Shown: one piece after another, positions 52,685 through 62,181 of the stretch | Layout: every line of letters begins with the position of its first letter | Numbering within the stretch: position 1 is the stretch's first letter | NCBI GenBank assembly: GCA_035644935.1 | Contig: DASQNO010000033.1 | Span: 1-62,472, forward strand | Origin: CADCVW01 sp035644935 | GTDB lineage: Bacteria > Pseudomonadota > Alphaproteobacteria > Sphingomonadales > Sphingomonadaceae | Reading direction: 5' to 3' | DNA length: 62,472 bases | Made by a program: the position numbers and the translations under genes | The notes under the pieces: generated by a model | What the model was told of the DNA's origin: nothing | Database searches by the model: none | Seen by the model: only the letters and a program-made list of their open reading frames with translations

Positions 52685-54811
52685 TCAGAACCCGTGCCGC
52701 ACGGTGAGCTTGACCTGGCGCGGCAATCCGACCCCGAGCAGCCCGTTGCCCGCCGCGCTGTAATAGCGCTTGCCCGTCAGGTTGTCGGCGTTGAGCTGCA
52801 CCTCCAGCCCAACGTCGAATTCGTAACGCAGCGATGCCGAATAGGTCGTGTAGCCGTCGACGAATGCCTGGTTGAAGTTGTTCACTGCCCGGTCGCCGAC
52901 GTAAAACGCGCCCGCACCGACCGCCAGGCCGCGCAGCGCCGCCGGCCGATATTCGGCGAACAGGCTGCCGGTAAACTCCGGCGTGTTCTCCGGACGGCGG
53001 CCTTCGAGCAGCGGGTTCACCGCGCGGCGCGTTTCCGCGTCGAGATACTGGCCGGACGCATAGAGCGACAGCTGCGGCGTCAGCTCGCCGGTGACCGAGC
53101 CCTCGACGCCGCGATAACGCGCGCGTCCCGCAAGCTTGAAGCGGTTGTCCGCCGGGTCGGTGAAGGCCGACGGGCGCGTGACCTGAAATGCCGCGACCTG
53201 GAACACCAGGCTGCGCCCGATCTCCCCCTTGAACCCCGCCTCGTACTGGCGCGAGATGGCGGGGGCGAGCACGTCGTTGGCATTGGCGGTGTTCGCCGGC
53301 GCCGTGCCGCCTTCCTCCAGCCCTTCGAGATAGGTGGCGTACAGCGTCAGGTCGCGCTGCGGCTTGAGGAGCAGCCCGACGGAAGGCGTCCACTTGTCCA
53401 GCTCGAACCGCGTCTCGACGCCCGTCGCCGACCGCGCGCGGCTGCGATAGTCGCTGTAGCGAAGGCCCGCGAGCACCTGCACCGGGCCGACGGTGGCGCG
53501 GTTGACGACGTAGGCGCCCAGATCGCGGATGTTGAGCGGGCTGGTGGTCAGCGTCGCTGCGTCGAGCGTCGGCAGGGCGATCTCGCGCGGCGCGAACAGG
53601 TTCTGCGCTACCAGGGTGGTGCGGTTGGCGCGGCCGTTCTGAAAACGCCAATTGCCGGTCACGCCGGCGATCAGCGCATGGGCGACCGGACCGGTGGAAA
53701 AGCTCGCGGCTGCCTCGGCGCGCGCGTTGCGATTGCGGAAGCGTTGCCCCCGCGTCTGGAACACCCGCAGGCGGCCCTCGCCCGTGGTGAGGTCGTACGC
53801 CTCGAGCTGCGAAAAGTCGCGGTCGCGCTCCGTGACCGCCTGCCCGCCCTCGACGGTGATCGCCAGCGCGTCCGAAAGCTTCAGGTCGGCGCGCGCCAGC
53901 AGGTTGGTGGCATAGGCGTCGTATCGCAGCTCCTCGTCGCCAAGATTGTCGCGCGGGCTGGGGATCGGGGGAAGGGCGATGGCGCCGCCGCTCGTCGGCA
54001 ACAGCTGGATCGCTGCCGGCTCGGTTACGTCCTTGTGGACGTGCTCGGCATCCAGGCGGAAGGACAGCCGATCCGTCGCCTGCCAGTCCGCCGCGACCGA
54101 CACGATCTGGCGAGCCCCGTCGAAGCGCCGGATGCCGGTCTCCACCAGGCCCGCGGCGGCGTTGAGGCGGACGCCGACCGGACCCACGCGGCGACTAATG
54201 TCGGCATGGACGTTGGTAGCGCCGCGGTCGGTCGCGAAGGCCTGCAGCACTGACAGGTCGGACGCGACCGGCCGCTTGGTGACGAGGTTGACGATGCCGG
54301 ACGGCGGCGCGAAGCCGTAATAGAGCGCGCCGACGCCCTTCAGCACCTCCACCCGTTCCTTGTTCTCCAGCGGCAGGTCGACAAGGTTGATCACCGGCAG
54401 CGAACCGTTGAGGCGGTAGCTGGTGCGGTTTTCGACCAGAATGCCGCGGATCGCGACATTGTCGTAGGTGGCGCCGTTGAGCTGCGAGCGGCTGACGCCA
54501 GCGGTATTGCGCAGCGCCTCGAACAGTCCGGTCGCTGCCTGCGCCTTGAGCAATTCCTGCGGCACGACGTTGACGGTCAGCGGCACGTCGATCAGCCGCG
54601 CGCCGCGGAACGTGCCGACCTGGACCAAAGCCGCGCCGAAGCCGCGGCGGTCGGCGGTGACGACGATCTCGTCGACGGGATCCTCGGCTCCGTCCGCGGA
54701 CGCGGCGGTCGCGGCGGCATTATCGGTGGCGGCGTTGGCCGGCGCCGCGGCGGCGATGGCCGCCAGTGCGACGCTGTGGAAAAGGATTCGAGTCGTCGGT
54801 CTGCTGTGCAT
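52685..54811 (-). CDS. TonB-dependent siderophore receptor
   Basis: 708 residues. Signal peptide (IAAAAPANA), a plug domain (VVPQELLKAQAATGLFEALR, GVGALYYGFAPPSGIVNLVT) and a C-terminal barrel ending in VKLTVRHGF. Typical of siderophore-class receptors. A Fur box lies 11 nt before the ATG, so iron starvation should induce it and the PepSY gene. Confidence 0.93.
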   Translation of the reverse strand: MHSRPTTRILFHSVALAAIAAAAPANAATDNAAATAASADGAEDPVDEIVVTADRRGFGAALVQVGTFRGARLIDVPLTVNVVPQELLKAQAATGLFEALRNTAGVSRSQLNGATYDNVAIRGILVENRTSYRLNGSLPVINLVDLPLENKERVEVLKGVGALYYGFAPPSGIVNLVTKRPVASDLSVLQAFATDRGATNVHADISRRVGPVGVRLNAAAGLVETGIRRFDGARQIVSVAADWQATDRLSFRLDAEHVHKDVTEPAAIQLLPTSGGAIALPPIPSPRDNLGDEELRYDAYATNLLARADLKLSDALAITVEGGQAVTERDRDFSQLEAYDLTTGEGRLRVFQTRGQRFRNRNARAEAAASFSTGPVAHALIAGVTGNWRFQNGRANRTTLVAQNLFAPREIALPTLDAATLTTSPLNIRDLGAYVVNRATVGPVQVLAGLRYSDYRSRARSATGVETRFELDKWTPSVGLLLKPQRDLTLYATYLEGLEEGGTAPANTANANDVLAPAISRQYEAGFKGEIGRSLVFQVAAFQVTRPSAFTDPADNRFKLAGRARYRGVEGSVTGELTPQLSLYASGQYLDAETRRAVNPLLEGRRPENTPEFTGSLFAEYRPAALRGLAVGAGAFYVGDRAVNNFNQAFVDGYTTYSASLRYEFDVGLEVQLNADNLTGKRYYSAAGNGLLGVGLPRQVKLTVRHGF

Positions 54812-54821
54812 GGCGCGCTGC

Positions 54822-54842
54822 TAATGAGAATGCTTCTCAATT
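54822..54842. promoter_or_regulatory. Fur box
   Basis: TAATGAGAATGCTTCTCAATT, with inverted half sites TGAGAA/TTCTCA, close to Fur consensus. It is just upstream of the TonB receptor ATG (54,811) and in the divergent spacer with the aldo/keto reductase. Confidence 0.75.
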
Positions 54843-54904
54843 GCAAACGACGATGCGACTAACCGTCGTCCGGCTCGTTGGCGCGGCATCGGGAGAACAA
54901 TCAG

Positions 54905-55894
54905 ATGATCGCCAGACGTCAGCTCGGCCGCGACGGCCCCGCCGTTTCCGCCCTCGGCCTCGGCTGCATGGGCATGTCCGACTTCTACGGAAGGCAGGAC
55001 GACGCGGAATCGATCCGTACGCTGCACCACGCGCTGGACCGGGGCGTCGACTTTCTCGACACCGCCGACATGTACGGGCCCTACAAGAACGAGGAGTTGA
55101 TCGGATCGGCGATCGCCGGGCGGCGTGCGCAGGTTTTCCTGGCGACAAAGTTCGGGATCGACCGCAGCGGCGGCGGCGCGGCGCGCAGCATCAACGGGCG
55201 GCCGGACTATGTGCGCCGCGCGTGCGACGCCTCGCTCGGGCGGCTGCGCGTCGACCACGTCGACCTCTACTACCAGCACCGCGTCGATCCCGACGTGCCG
55301 ATCGAGGAAACGGTGGGCGCGATGGGCGAACTCGTGCAGTCGGGCAAGGTCCGCTATTTGGGCTTGAGCGAAGCGGGTCCCGAGACCATCCGCCGCGCGC
55401 ACAAGGCGCACGCGATCACCGCGCTGCAGAGCGAATACTCGCTCTGGACGCGCGACCCGGAGGACGAAATCCTGCCCACCTTGCGCGAGCTCGGCATCGG
55501 CTTCGTGCCGTACAGCCCGCTCGGCCGCGGGTTCCTGACCGGCGCGTTCGCATCGGGCGAGGACCTGGCAGAAACCGACTACCGCCGGACGATGCCGCGC
55601 GTCGCGCCCGAGAACCTGGCCGTCAACCAGGCGCTGGTCGGCCATGTCCGGCGGCTGGCGGCGGACAAAGGCTGCACGCAGGCGCAACTGGCGCTTGCCT
55701 GGGTGCTGGCGCAGGGCGACGACATCGTTCCGATCCCGGGCACTAAGCGCGTCGCCTATCTCGACCAGAACCTCGGCGCTCTGGACGTCGAGATCACCGC
55801 CGACGACCGCGCGGAGATCGACCGGTTGTTCCCAATGGGCGCGGCGGCGGGCGCGCGCTACGCGCCGCAGGGCATGGTGTCGGTCGGGCGCTGA
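54905..55894 (+). CDS. Aldo/keto reductase
   Basis: 329 residues from ATG 54905; GGAGAA is 8 nt upstream. AKR fold with catalytic tetrad visible: Asp and Tyr in DTADMYGPYKNEELIG, Lys in FLATKFG, His in LYYQHRVDPD. NADPH-dependent reduction of carbonyls. Shares the divergent spacer with the iron-regulated receptor; own Fur control possible. Confidence 0.92.
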   Translation: MIARRQLGRDGPAVSALGLGCMGMSDFYGRQDDAESIRTLHHALDRGVDFLDTADMYGPYKNEELIGSAIAGRRAQVFLATKFGIDRSGGGAARSINGRPDYVRRACDASLGRLRVDHVDLYYQHRVDPDVPIEETVGAMGELVQSGKVRYLGLSEAGPETIRRAHKAHAITALQSEYSLWTRDPEDEILPTLRELGIGFVPYSPLGRGFLTGAFASGEDLAETDYRRTMPRVAPENLAVNQALVGHVRRLAADKGCTQAQLALAWVLAQGDDIVPIPGTKRVAYLDQNLGALDVEITADDRAEIDRLFPMGAAAGARYAPQGMVSVGR

Positions 55895-55912
55895 CGCGAT
55901 CCGCCGCGGTGA

Positions 55913-56230
55913 CTAGCGCAGCTTGCCGCGCCAGCCGAGCGATTGTCGGTTGAGCGCATCGAGGTCCGCGGTGCCGGCGGCGACGCTGCGCGCCAGCGCG
56001 ACGGCAGCGGCGAGGCGGCCGGTGTCAATCGCCTTGTACGCCGGGCGCCCGGCGACATGATCGAGCCAGCGGCCACCGCATGCTGCGTCTAGAAGGATGC
56101 GCTGGAAACAATGATCGTGCCGCACGGGCCACCCCCGTTCGCTGGCGAGCCCAGGTAGAACTCGGCGCGTCAAATGGAGCCACTCGGCCTCGAGCGCCTC
56201 GCGGTTCGCTGGAACAGGATCGTCAGGCAC
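55913..56230 (-). CDS. Conserved hypothetical protein
   Basis: 105 residues. Trp/Leu-rich start (EALEAEWLHLTRRVLPGLAS), HDHCFQRILLDAACGGRWLD and a C-terminal SLGWRGKLR. Similar proteins in this group are sometimes mislabelled as GCN5-related; no acetyltransferase motif is seen. Convergent with the aldo/keto reductase (18 nt). Confidence 0.7.
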   Translation of the reverse strand: MPDDPVPANREALEAEWLHLTRRVLPGLASERGWPVRHDHCFQRILLDAACGGRWLDHVAGRPAYKAIDTGRLAAAVALARSVAAGTADLDALNRQSLGWRGKLR

Positions 56231-56272
56231 CGCCGCGATCTTCGGGCCGGCACGACGCCGAACGATTAGACC

Positions 56273-57409
56273 TCACGGCTTGCCGGCGAACTCCGGCCGG
56301 ATCGTTCCGCTGTTCTTGAACGCGTCGCGCACCGTCGAGCCCTCGACCGCCTGCATGATCGGGCTCGGCGCCGGCTTGGGCACGGTCAGCGTCTCCGCGG
56401 CCGGCAGCGGTACGCTGTCGGTGCGGATCGGAACCGACGGCTGCGCCGGAGCGAGCGGGGCGAGTTCGCCGAGCTTGACGGGCAGAATCGGCGCCACCGC
56501 CAGCTGCGGCGTCCCCGCGGGCGGGCCGAACCGGGCCGGCGTCGGCAAGGGTTCGTAGCCGGCGTGCCGCTGCCGGAACGCGGGACCCCGTCCCATCGCG
56601 CCGTTCAGGCGGTAGAAGATGTGTGCCCCGACCACCGCCGTCTTTTCCAGCTTGTGCGCCCAGAACGGCACGACGTTCCACGTGTGGTAGTGCGTGGCGG
56701 TGCCGACCGGTGCATGGACGCGGCCAGCGAGCGCCTGCGCCGCGTGGGTACGCGCGCGCGCCCAGCCCGACGCGGACGGCACGCGGGCGCGGGCGCCGTC
56801 GCAGGCGAAGGAGAACTGGCACGCGAGCCAGCGCTCGGCGTTCTGATAAACGACGCCGCATACGGTTGCGGGGTAGGCGGGGTGGCGCATGCGGTTGAGC
56901 ACGACCTGCGCGACGGCGCGCTGCCCGTCGTCCGATTCGGACGCGGCTTCGTAGTAGATCGCCTCCGTCAGACACTGCAGTGAACGCGCGCGGTCGGCGG
57001 CGTCGCCGGTGCGCAGGAAAAAGGCGGCGGCGGCCGGGTTGGGCCCGCCGACGAAGGGGATCGCCGCGTTGAGCGCGGGCGCCGCGCCTGGCGGCACAAC
57101 GATCGCGGCGGGGCTGGCCACCGCGGGATCCGTCGCCGGCGCGGTGAAGCTGGCGATCACCTCGGCATCGCGCACGCGCGCATCGGCCTGGGCAACGCCC
57201 GGCGCGACGTTCGCATCGGCGGCGCTGCGGACGCCGGAAGCCCCGGCCGCGGGAACGCAGGAGGCGGTGGGGAGCAGCATCACCAGCGCGAGCGCGGCGA
57301 GCCCCGCCAGGCGGTTGACGCGTGCGCGGGTCGCCGCGCCATGGCCGCTTACATCGCTCACCCGGTTGTTATCGGCGGGAATCATGCGGCGCGCATAGCG
57401 TGAAACCAT
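56273..57409 (-). CDS. Cell wall hydrolase (SleB / Hydrolase_2)
   Basis: 378 residues from ATG 57409 (ATG 57385 possible). Membrane-anchored by a hydrophobic segment (LAGLAALALVMLLPTASC). The SleB-type domain (about 140-260) has the catalytic Glu in TEAIYYEAASESDDGQ and QRAVAQVVLNRMRHPAYP. A Pro/Ala C-terminal tail follows. Likely a lytic transglycosylase-like enzyme acting on peptidoglycan. Confidence 0.9.
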   Translation of the reverse strand: MVSRYARRMIPADNNRVSDVSGHGAATRARVNRLAGLAALALVMLLPTASCVPAAGASGVRSAADANVAPGVAQADARVRDAEVIASFTAPATDPAVASPAAIVVPPGAAPALNAAIPFVGGPNPAAAAFFLRTGDAADRARSLQCLTEAIYYEAASESDDGQRAVAQVVLNRMRHPAYPATVCGVVYQNAERWLACQFSFACDGARARVPSASGWARARTHAAQALAGRVHAPVGTATHYHTWNVVPFWAHKLEKTAVVGAHIFYRLNGAMGRGPAFRQRHAGYEPLPTPARFGPPAGTPQLAVAPILPVKLGELAPLAPAQPSVPIRTDSVPLPAAETLTVPKPAPSPIMQAVEGSTVRDAFKNSGTIRPEFAGKP

Positions 57410-57504
57410 GAAGATTGCGCGTGCAATTCGCCCCGGCAGCGCGCCTGTCCCGATGAGGGGCGTCCGGCGGCACGGGAATGAACCCGCGGATCAGAAACGG
57501 GCGA

Positions 57505-57930
57505 TCAAAGGCGTCCGTCGATGCCGAACTTGCCGATCGCCTCCAGGACGCTGGCGGGCCGATAGGGCTTCTTCAGGAAGTGCGCGCCCGCGACCAGCCG
57601 CAGATCGTCGCTGCTGTACCCGGTGGTGTAGATGACCGGCAGCCCGGGCCGCAGCGCCCGCGCCTTTTCGGCGATGTCCCACCCGGTCATCCCGCCGGGC
57701 AGGCGGATGTCCGTGAAGAGCAGCGCGATGTCGCCATGCTCTTCCAGCAGGCGCAGCGCGGTGGGGCCGTCCTCCGCCTCCACGACGGCATAGCCCGCAT
57801 CCTCCAGCTCGAGAACGATGAGTTCGCGCACCAGCGCCTCGTCCTCGACGACCAGGAGGCGGGGCCGGTCGCCGCGAACCAGAGCGGGTGCGTAGGCGGG
57901 GGTCGGGTCGGACAGGTTGGCAGCGGTCAA
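57505..57930 (-). CDS. Single-domain response regulator
   Basis: 141 residues. Receiver domain: LLVVEDEALVRE acidic pocket, phospho-acceptor Asp in LLFTDIRLPGG, conserved Thr in YTTGYSS, Lys in FLKKPYRP. No output domain. Sensor kinase not next to it. AT-rich upstream (about 57,980-58,010) may hold the promoter. Confidence 0.93.
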   Translation of the reverse strand: MTAANLSDPTPAYAPALVRGDRPRLLVVEDEALVRELIVLELEDAGYAVVEAEDGPTALRLLEEHGDIALLFTDIRLPGGMTGWDIAEKARALRPGLPVIYTTGYSSDDLRLVAGAHFLKKPYRPASVLEAIGKFGIDGRL

Positions 57931-58092
57931 GAATTGGCTCCCGGTCGAATGAACGGCGTTGTCACGGCGATCATCGACGCTGGCTTATAGTGGACAAGCG
58001 TTAACCACCCCCTTCCAAATGTCGGCGGGCAAACGCAAGCCCCGCGCCCCCGCCCACGCTCACGCGCGTGGCGTCGGCGGCTTGCCCGGATT

Positions 58093-58500
58093 ATGGACAG
58101 CCCGATGACGACGCTTCCCCCTTATGCCGCGCTGCTGCGCTTGCGCATCGAAGACGCGGGCGGGCGGCGGCTGCTGGCCATGCCGTTCCACGATGACGTG
58201 GTTGGTCGCCCCGGGTTCCTGCACGGCGGCGCGATCGCGGGGCTGCTCGAACTGGCGGCGTACGACGCGCTGCGCTGCGCGCTGGACGAGGGCACCGACG
58301 GCGCGGCGACACGCATCAAGCCGGTGGGAGTGACGGTTGATTATCTGCGCGGCGGCGGGCCGGCCGACACCTGGGCGCACGCGCGGATCAGGCGGCTGGG
58401 CAAGCGCCTCGCCAACGTCGAGGCCGCGGCGTGGCAGGAGGACGAGGCGAAACCGATCGCCACCGCGCGCATGAACATGCTGCTTGCGCGGGACAGCTAG
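58093..58500 (+). CDS. PaaI-family hotdog thioesterase
   Basis: 135 residues. Hotdog fold with GFLHGGAIAGLLELAAYDAL and a second strand KPVGVTVDYLRGG. Hydrolyses acyl-CoA; substrate unknown. Converges on the acyl-CoA dehydrogenase gene, overlapping by 4 nt, compatible with lipid metabolism. Confidence 0.88.
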   Translation: MDSPMTTLPPYAALLRLRIEDAGGRRLLAMPFHDDVVGRPGFLHGGAIAGLLELAAYDALRCALDEGTDGAATRIKPVGVTVDYLRGGGPADTWAHARIRRLGKRLANVEAAAWQEDEAKPIATARMNMLLARDS

Positions 58501-59639
58501 GCGGCGCCTTTAAGCATCTCGCGCGCGATGATCAGCTGCTGGATCTGGCTGGTGCCTTCGTAGATCCGGAACAGCCGCACGTCGCGGTACAGCCGTTCGA
58601 TGCCGTAGTCGGCGATGTAGCCCGCGCCGCCGAAAATCTGTACCGCGCGATCCGCCACCTTGCCGACGGTTTCCGACGCGAAATATTTGGCCGCCGCGAT
58701 CTCCATCGTAACGCGTTCCCCCGCCTCCTTGCGGCGCGCGACGTCCAGCGTCAGCGCGCGTGCGGCGAGCGTTTCGGTCTGGCTGTCGGCGAGCATGCCT
58801 TGGATCAGCTGGAAGTCGGACAACGGCTTGCCGAACTGCTTGCGCGTGGTCGCGTATTCGATGCAGTCGGCGATCAGCCGTTCGGCGACGCCGACGCACA
58901 CGGCCGAGATATGCAGCCGGCCGCGGTCGAGCACGCGCATCGCGATCTTGAAGCCTTCGCCCTCCGCGCCCAACCGGTTGGCGGCGGGCACCGGCACGTC
59001 GTCCATAACGACATCGCAGACATGCGCGCCCTGCTGGCCCATCTTGCGCTCGGGCTTGCCGATCGACAGCCCGGGCAGGTCGGCGGGGACCAGGAAAGCG
59101 GAAACGCCGGAAGCCCCGGACCCCCCGGTGCGCGCCATGACGGTGAAGAGCTGCGCCTTGTCGGCGTTGGTGATGTAGCGCTTGGTCCCCGACAGACGGT
59201 AGGTGTCGCCATCCAGCACAGCCTTCGTCTCGACACCGGCGCTGTCCGACCCTGCAGCGGGCTCGGTCAGCGCGAAGCTGGTGATGATCTCGCCTGACGC
59301 GATGCGGGGGAGCCAAGCGCGCTTTTGCTCCTCGCTGCCGGCCATGACGAGGCCCTGGCTGCCGATGCCCACGTTCGTGCCGAACACCGACCGGAAGGCG
59401 GGCGAGGTGCGGCCGAGCTCCAGCGCAACCGCGATCTCCTCGGTCAGCGTCAGCCCGACGCCGCCATATTCCTCCGGGATGGACAGGCCGAACAGCCCGA
59501 GTTCGCGCATCTCGGCGACCACATCGGCGGGGATCCGGTCCTCGTCGCCGACCTGTCCTTCCAGCGGGCGCAGCCGTTCGACGACGAAGCGGCGAACGGT
59601 GTCGAGGAGCGCGGAAAAGGTTTCGGGATCGAGGGGCAT
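58497..59639 (-). CDS. Acyl-CoA dehydrogenase
   Basis: 380 residues. Canonical ACAD: signature SFALTEPAAGSDSAG and the C-terminal QIFGGAGYIADYGIERLYRD with YEGTSQIQQLII. FAD-dependent alpha,beta-dehydrogenation of acyl-CoA. Last of three same-strand ACAD genes. Confidence 0.94.
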   Translation of the reverse strand: MPLDPETFSALLDTVRRFVVERLRPLEGQVGDEDRIPADVVAEMRELGLFGLSIPEEYGGVGLTLTEEIAVALELGRTSPAFRSVFGTNVGIGSQGLVMAGSEEQKRAWLPRIASGEIITSFALTEPAAGSDSAGVETKAVLDGDTYRLSGTKRYITNADKAQLFTVMARTGGSGASGVSAFLVPADLPGLSIGKPERKMGQQGAHVCDVVMDDVPVPAANRLGAEGEGFKIAMRVLDRGRLHISAVCVGVAERLIADCIEYATTRKQFGKPLSDFQLIQGMLADSQTETLAARALTLDVARRKEAGERVTMEIAAAKYFASETVGKVADRAVQIFGGAGYIADYGIERLYRDVRLFRIYEGTSQIQQLIIAREMLKGAA

Positions 59640-59650
59640 GTCGGTGTTGT

Positions 59651-59712
59651 ACCCCGGCGAAGGCCGGGGTCCAGCGAGAAGAAAATTCTGGGCTCCCGCC
59701 TTCGCGGGAGCA
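59651..59712. repeat. Intergenic mini-palindromes
   Basis: ACCCCGGCGAAGGCCGGGGT followed 23 nt later by CTCCCGCCTTCGCGGGAG: two adjacent hairpins between ACAD genes, could separate their transcripts. Confidence 0.8.
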
Positions 59713-59727
59713 CAGTCCGCAGTCCGT

Positions 59728-60828
59728 CTAGTACCCCTTCAACCGCGCCAGCCGGTCGGTGTGGTAGTTCGGATCGCCCCACAACTCGTTCAGCGCCCGG
59801 TCGCGTTTCATGTAGAGGCCGATGTCGTATTCGTCGGTCATGCCGACGCCGCCGAACATCTGCACGCCTTCCTGCACCGCCTGCGTCGACGCGCGGCCCG
59901 CCTTGGCCTTGGCGACGTGCGTCATCAGCGCCGCGTCTTCAGCATCCTCGTCGAGCAGCTGCTGCGCTTTCAGCGTCGCGGCGCGAGCGATCTCCAGCTC
60001 GGCGTAAAGGTCGGCCTGGCGATGCTGCAGCGCCTGATACTCGCCGATGACCCGGCCGAACTGCTTGCGTTCCTTCAAGTACGCAACCGTCTGCTCCGCC
60101 GCCGCGGTGCCCACGCCCACCAGTTCGGACGCCGCGCCGACGCGGCCGGCGCGCAGGACGCGGCGCAGCGCCCCTTCGTCGCCGATCGGGGCGTCCACCT
60201 GAACGCCGTCGAACCGGAGATGCGCTCCCATGCTGCCGTCGACGAGCCGGGCCGGGTCGACGGTCAGGCCGTCGGCTCCGCGCTCCACCGCGAACAAGGC
60301 GATGCCTTCGGGCGTGCGGGCGGAAACGACGATCAAGTCGGCTGAAGCCGCCTGCACGACGAAGCGCTTCTCGCCGGTGAGCTTGTAGCCGTTGCCGGAA
60401 GGCTCGGCGGTCATTGCGATCTCGAAGGAGCGGTGCTTGGGACCCTCGTCCGTCGCGAACGCTGCGACCGCCTCCCCCGCGACGATGCCGGGCAGCCAGC
60501 GCGCGCGCACCTCGTCCGGCGCGGTCCGGAGCGCCGTGGCGACCGCGACCGCGGAGATCAGGAACGGCGAGGGCGTCAGGTTGCGCCCCACCTCCTCGCA
60601 TACGATCCCCGCCTCGACATGCCCCATGCCCAGCCCGCCGTCCGCCTCCGACACGAGGATGCCGGTGAAGCCCAACTCGGCAAACTGCTTCCAAAGGCCA
60701 TGCGCAAAGCCGTCCTTGCAGTTCATGTCGCGATACTTGCGAAAGTGCGCCACCGGCGCCTCCCGCGCCATGAAGTCGCGCGCGGTGTCCCGGAGGAGGA
60801 TCTGGTCTTCGGTGAGGTAGAGGGGCAT
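59728..60828 (-). CDS. Acyl-CoA dehydrogenase
   Basis: 366 residues. ACAD N-terminal (LTEDQILLRDTARDFMARE) and C-terminal (MFGGVGMTDEYDIGLYMKRD) regions. The middle domain is poorer: the usual ALTEP motif reads FATDEGPKHRSF, so FAD or substrate contacts may differ. Often the smaller partner of a heteromeric ACAD. Confidence 0.9.
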   Translation of the reverse strand: MPLYLTEDQILLRDTARDFMAREAPVAHFRKYRDMNCKDGFAHGLWKQFAELGFTGILVSEADGGLGMGHVEAGIVCEEVGRNLTPSPFLISAVAVATALRTAPDEVRARWLPGIVAGEAVAAFATDEGPKHRSFEIAMTAEPSGNGYKLTGEKRFVVQAASADLIVVSARTPEGIALFAVERGADGLTVDPARLVDGSMGAHLRFDGVQVDAPIGDEGALRRVLRAGRVGAASELVGVGTAAAEQTVAYLKERKQFGRVIGEYQALQHRQADLYAELEIARAATLKAQQLLDEDAEDAALMTHVAKAKAGRASTQAVQEGVQMFGGVGMTDEYDIGLYMKRDRALNELWGDPNYHTDRLARLKGY

Positions 60829-60850
60829 TTTGAGCTTTCGAGAAAGAAGT

Positions 60851-60921
60851 CGTTCGTCCCGAGTGTAAACGAGGGGCGTCGGTGCGGTCTCCGCGCCCCT
60901 CGTTTACACTCGGGGCGAACG
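60851..60921. repeat. Long near-perfect inverted repeat
   Basis: 28-nt arms (60,851-60,878 and 60,894-60,921) with core GAGTGTAAACGAGGGGCG / CGCCCCTCGTTTACACTC perfect and a single mismatch in the outer part, and a 15-nt loop. Between two same-strand ACAD genes; probably a strong hairpin in RNA. Confidence 0.9.
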
Positions 60922-60938
60922 GACTTTGCGAGCTGCTC

Positions 60939-62102
60939 CTAAGCCCCCGGTAACTGCAGAATATGCTTGGCGATAATCCCCAGCTGCACCTCGCTCGTGC
61001 CGCCCTCGATCGAATTGGCTTTGGTACGCAGCCATTCGCGGGGCGCCTTGCCGCCGTGCGAGCGCGCGCTTTCCCATTCCAGCGCGTCCGAGCCGCCGGC
61101 GCTCATGCGCAGTTCGTGGCGCGCCTTGTTGAGCTCGGTGCCGACATATTTCATCATGCTCGGCTGCGCGGGGTGCGCCTGGCCGGCTTTCAGCTCGTCC
61201 ATGAAGCGTTCGGACATCGCGCGGAACGCCAGCGCGTCGACATCGAAGCGCGCGACGTCGGCGCGCAGGATCGGGTCGTCCGCAAGGCTGTCGGCGAGCG
61301 CCGCGCCCAACGCCTCGCCGTTGCCGCCCAGCCCCATGCCGGAGATCATTTCGCGCTCGTGCCCGAGCAGATATTTGGCGACGTCCCAACCCTTGTTCAC
61401 TTCGCCCACGACCTGGTCCTTGGGAACGCGCACGTCGTCGAAGAAGGTCTCGCAAAACGGCGAGTTGCCGGAGATCAGCAGGATCGGCTTGGTTGAGACG
61501 CCCGGCGTCGCCATGTCGAACAGCAGGAAGCTGATGCCGCGGTGCTTGGGCTCGGTCGGCCCGGTGCGCACCAGGCAGAAGATCAAGTCGGCCTTGTCGG
61601 CGTAGCTGGTCCACACCTTCTGGCCGTTGACCAGCCAGTGGTCGCCCTTATCCTCGCACTTGGTAGCGAGAGAGGCCAGGTCGGAGCCCGCGCCGGGTTC
61701 CGAATAGCCCTGGCACCAGCGAATCTCGCCGCGCGCGATCTCCGGGAGGAAGCGCAGCTTCTGTTCTTCGGTCCCGTACTTGAGCAGCGCCGGGCCGAGC
61801 ATCGAGATGCCGAAACTGTACAGCGGGTTGCGCGCGCCGATGCGCGCCATTTCCTGGCGAAGCGTCTTGGTCTCGGCCGGCGACAACCCGCCGCCGCCAT
61901 ACTCGCGCGGCCAGTCTGGCACGGTCCAACCGCGCGCCGCCATGCGCTCCATCCACACGCGCTGCGCTTCGTTCTTGAACTGGGCGTTGCGCCCGCCCCA
62001 GCAGGCGTCGGACTCGTCCACCGCCGGCTCGCGCATCTCGGGCGGGCAGTTCGCCTCCAGCCAGCTACGCGTTTCGGTGCGGAAGTCGTCTGTGTCGGCC
62101 AT
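60939..62102 (-). CDS. Acyl-CoA dehydrogenase
   Basis: 387 residues. Motif CQGYSEPGAGSDLASL and C-terminal RMSAGGSDALEWE, IEGGTSEVQLGIIAKHIL. Type often used with steroid or branched acyl-CoA in alphaproteobacteria. First of the three minus-strand ACAD genes, divergent from the next. Confidence 0.93.
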   Translation of the reverse strand: MADTDDFRTETRSWLEANCPPEMREPAVDESDACWGGRNAQFKNEAQRVWMERMAARGWTVPDWPREYGGGGLSPAETKTLRQEMARIGARNPLYSFGISMLGPALLKYGTEEQKLRFLPEIARGEIRWCQGYSEPGAGSDLASLATKCEDKGDHWLVNGQKVWTSYADKADLIFCLVRTGPTEPKHRGISFLLFDMATPGVSTKPILLISGNSPFCETFFDDVRVPKDQVVGEVNKGWDVAKYLLGHEREMISGMGLGGNGEALGAALADSLADDPILRADVARFDVDALAFRAMSERFMDELKAGQAHPAQPSMMKYVGTELNKARHELRMSAGGSDALEWESARSHGGKAPREWLRTKANSIEGGTSEVQLGIIAKHILQLPGA

Positions 62103-62181
62103 CGAACTTGTCTCCGGATACGCTTCGTTCTAGCCGCTTTCATCAGGCGTAGAGACCGCCAAGGCAAGCCAAGGATGCCGC

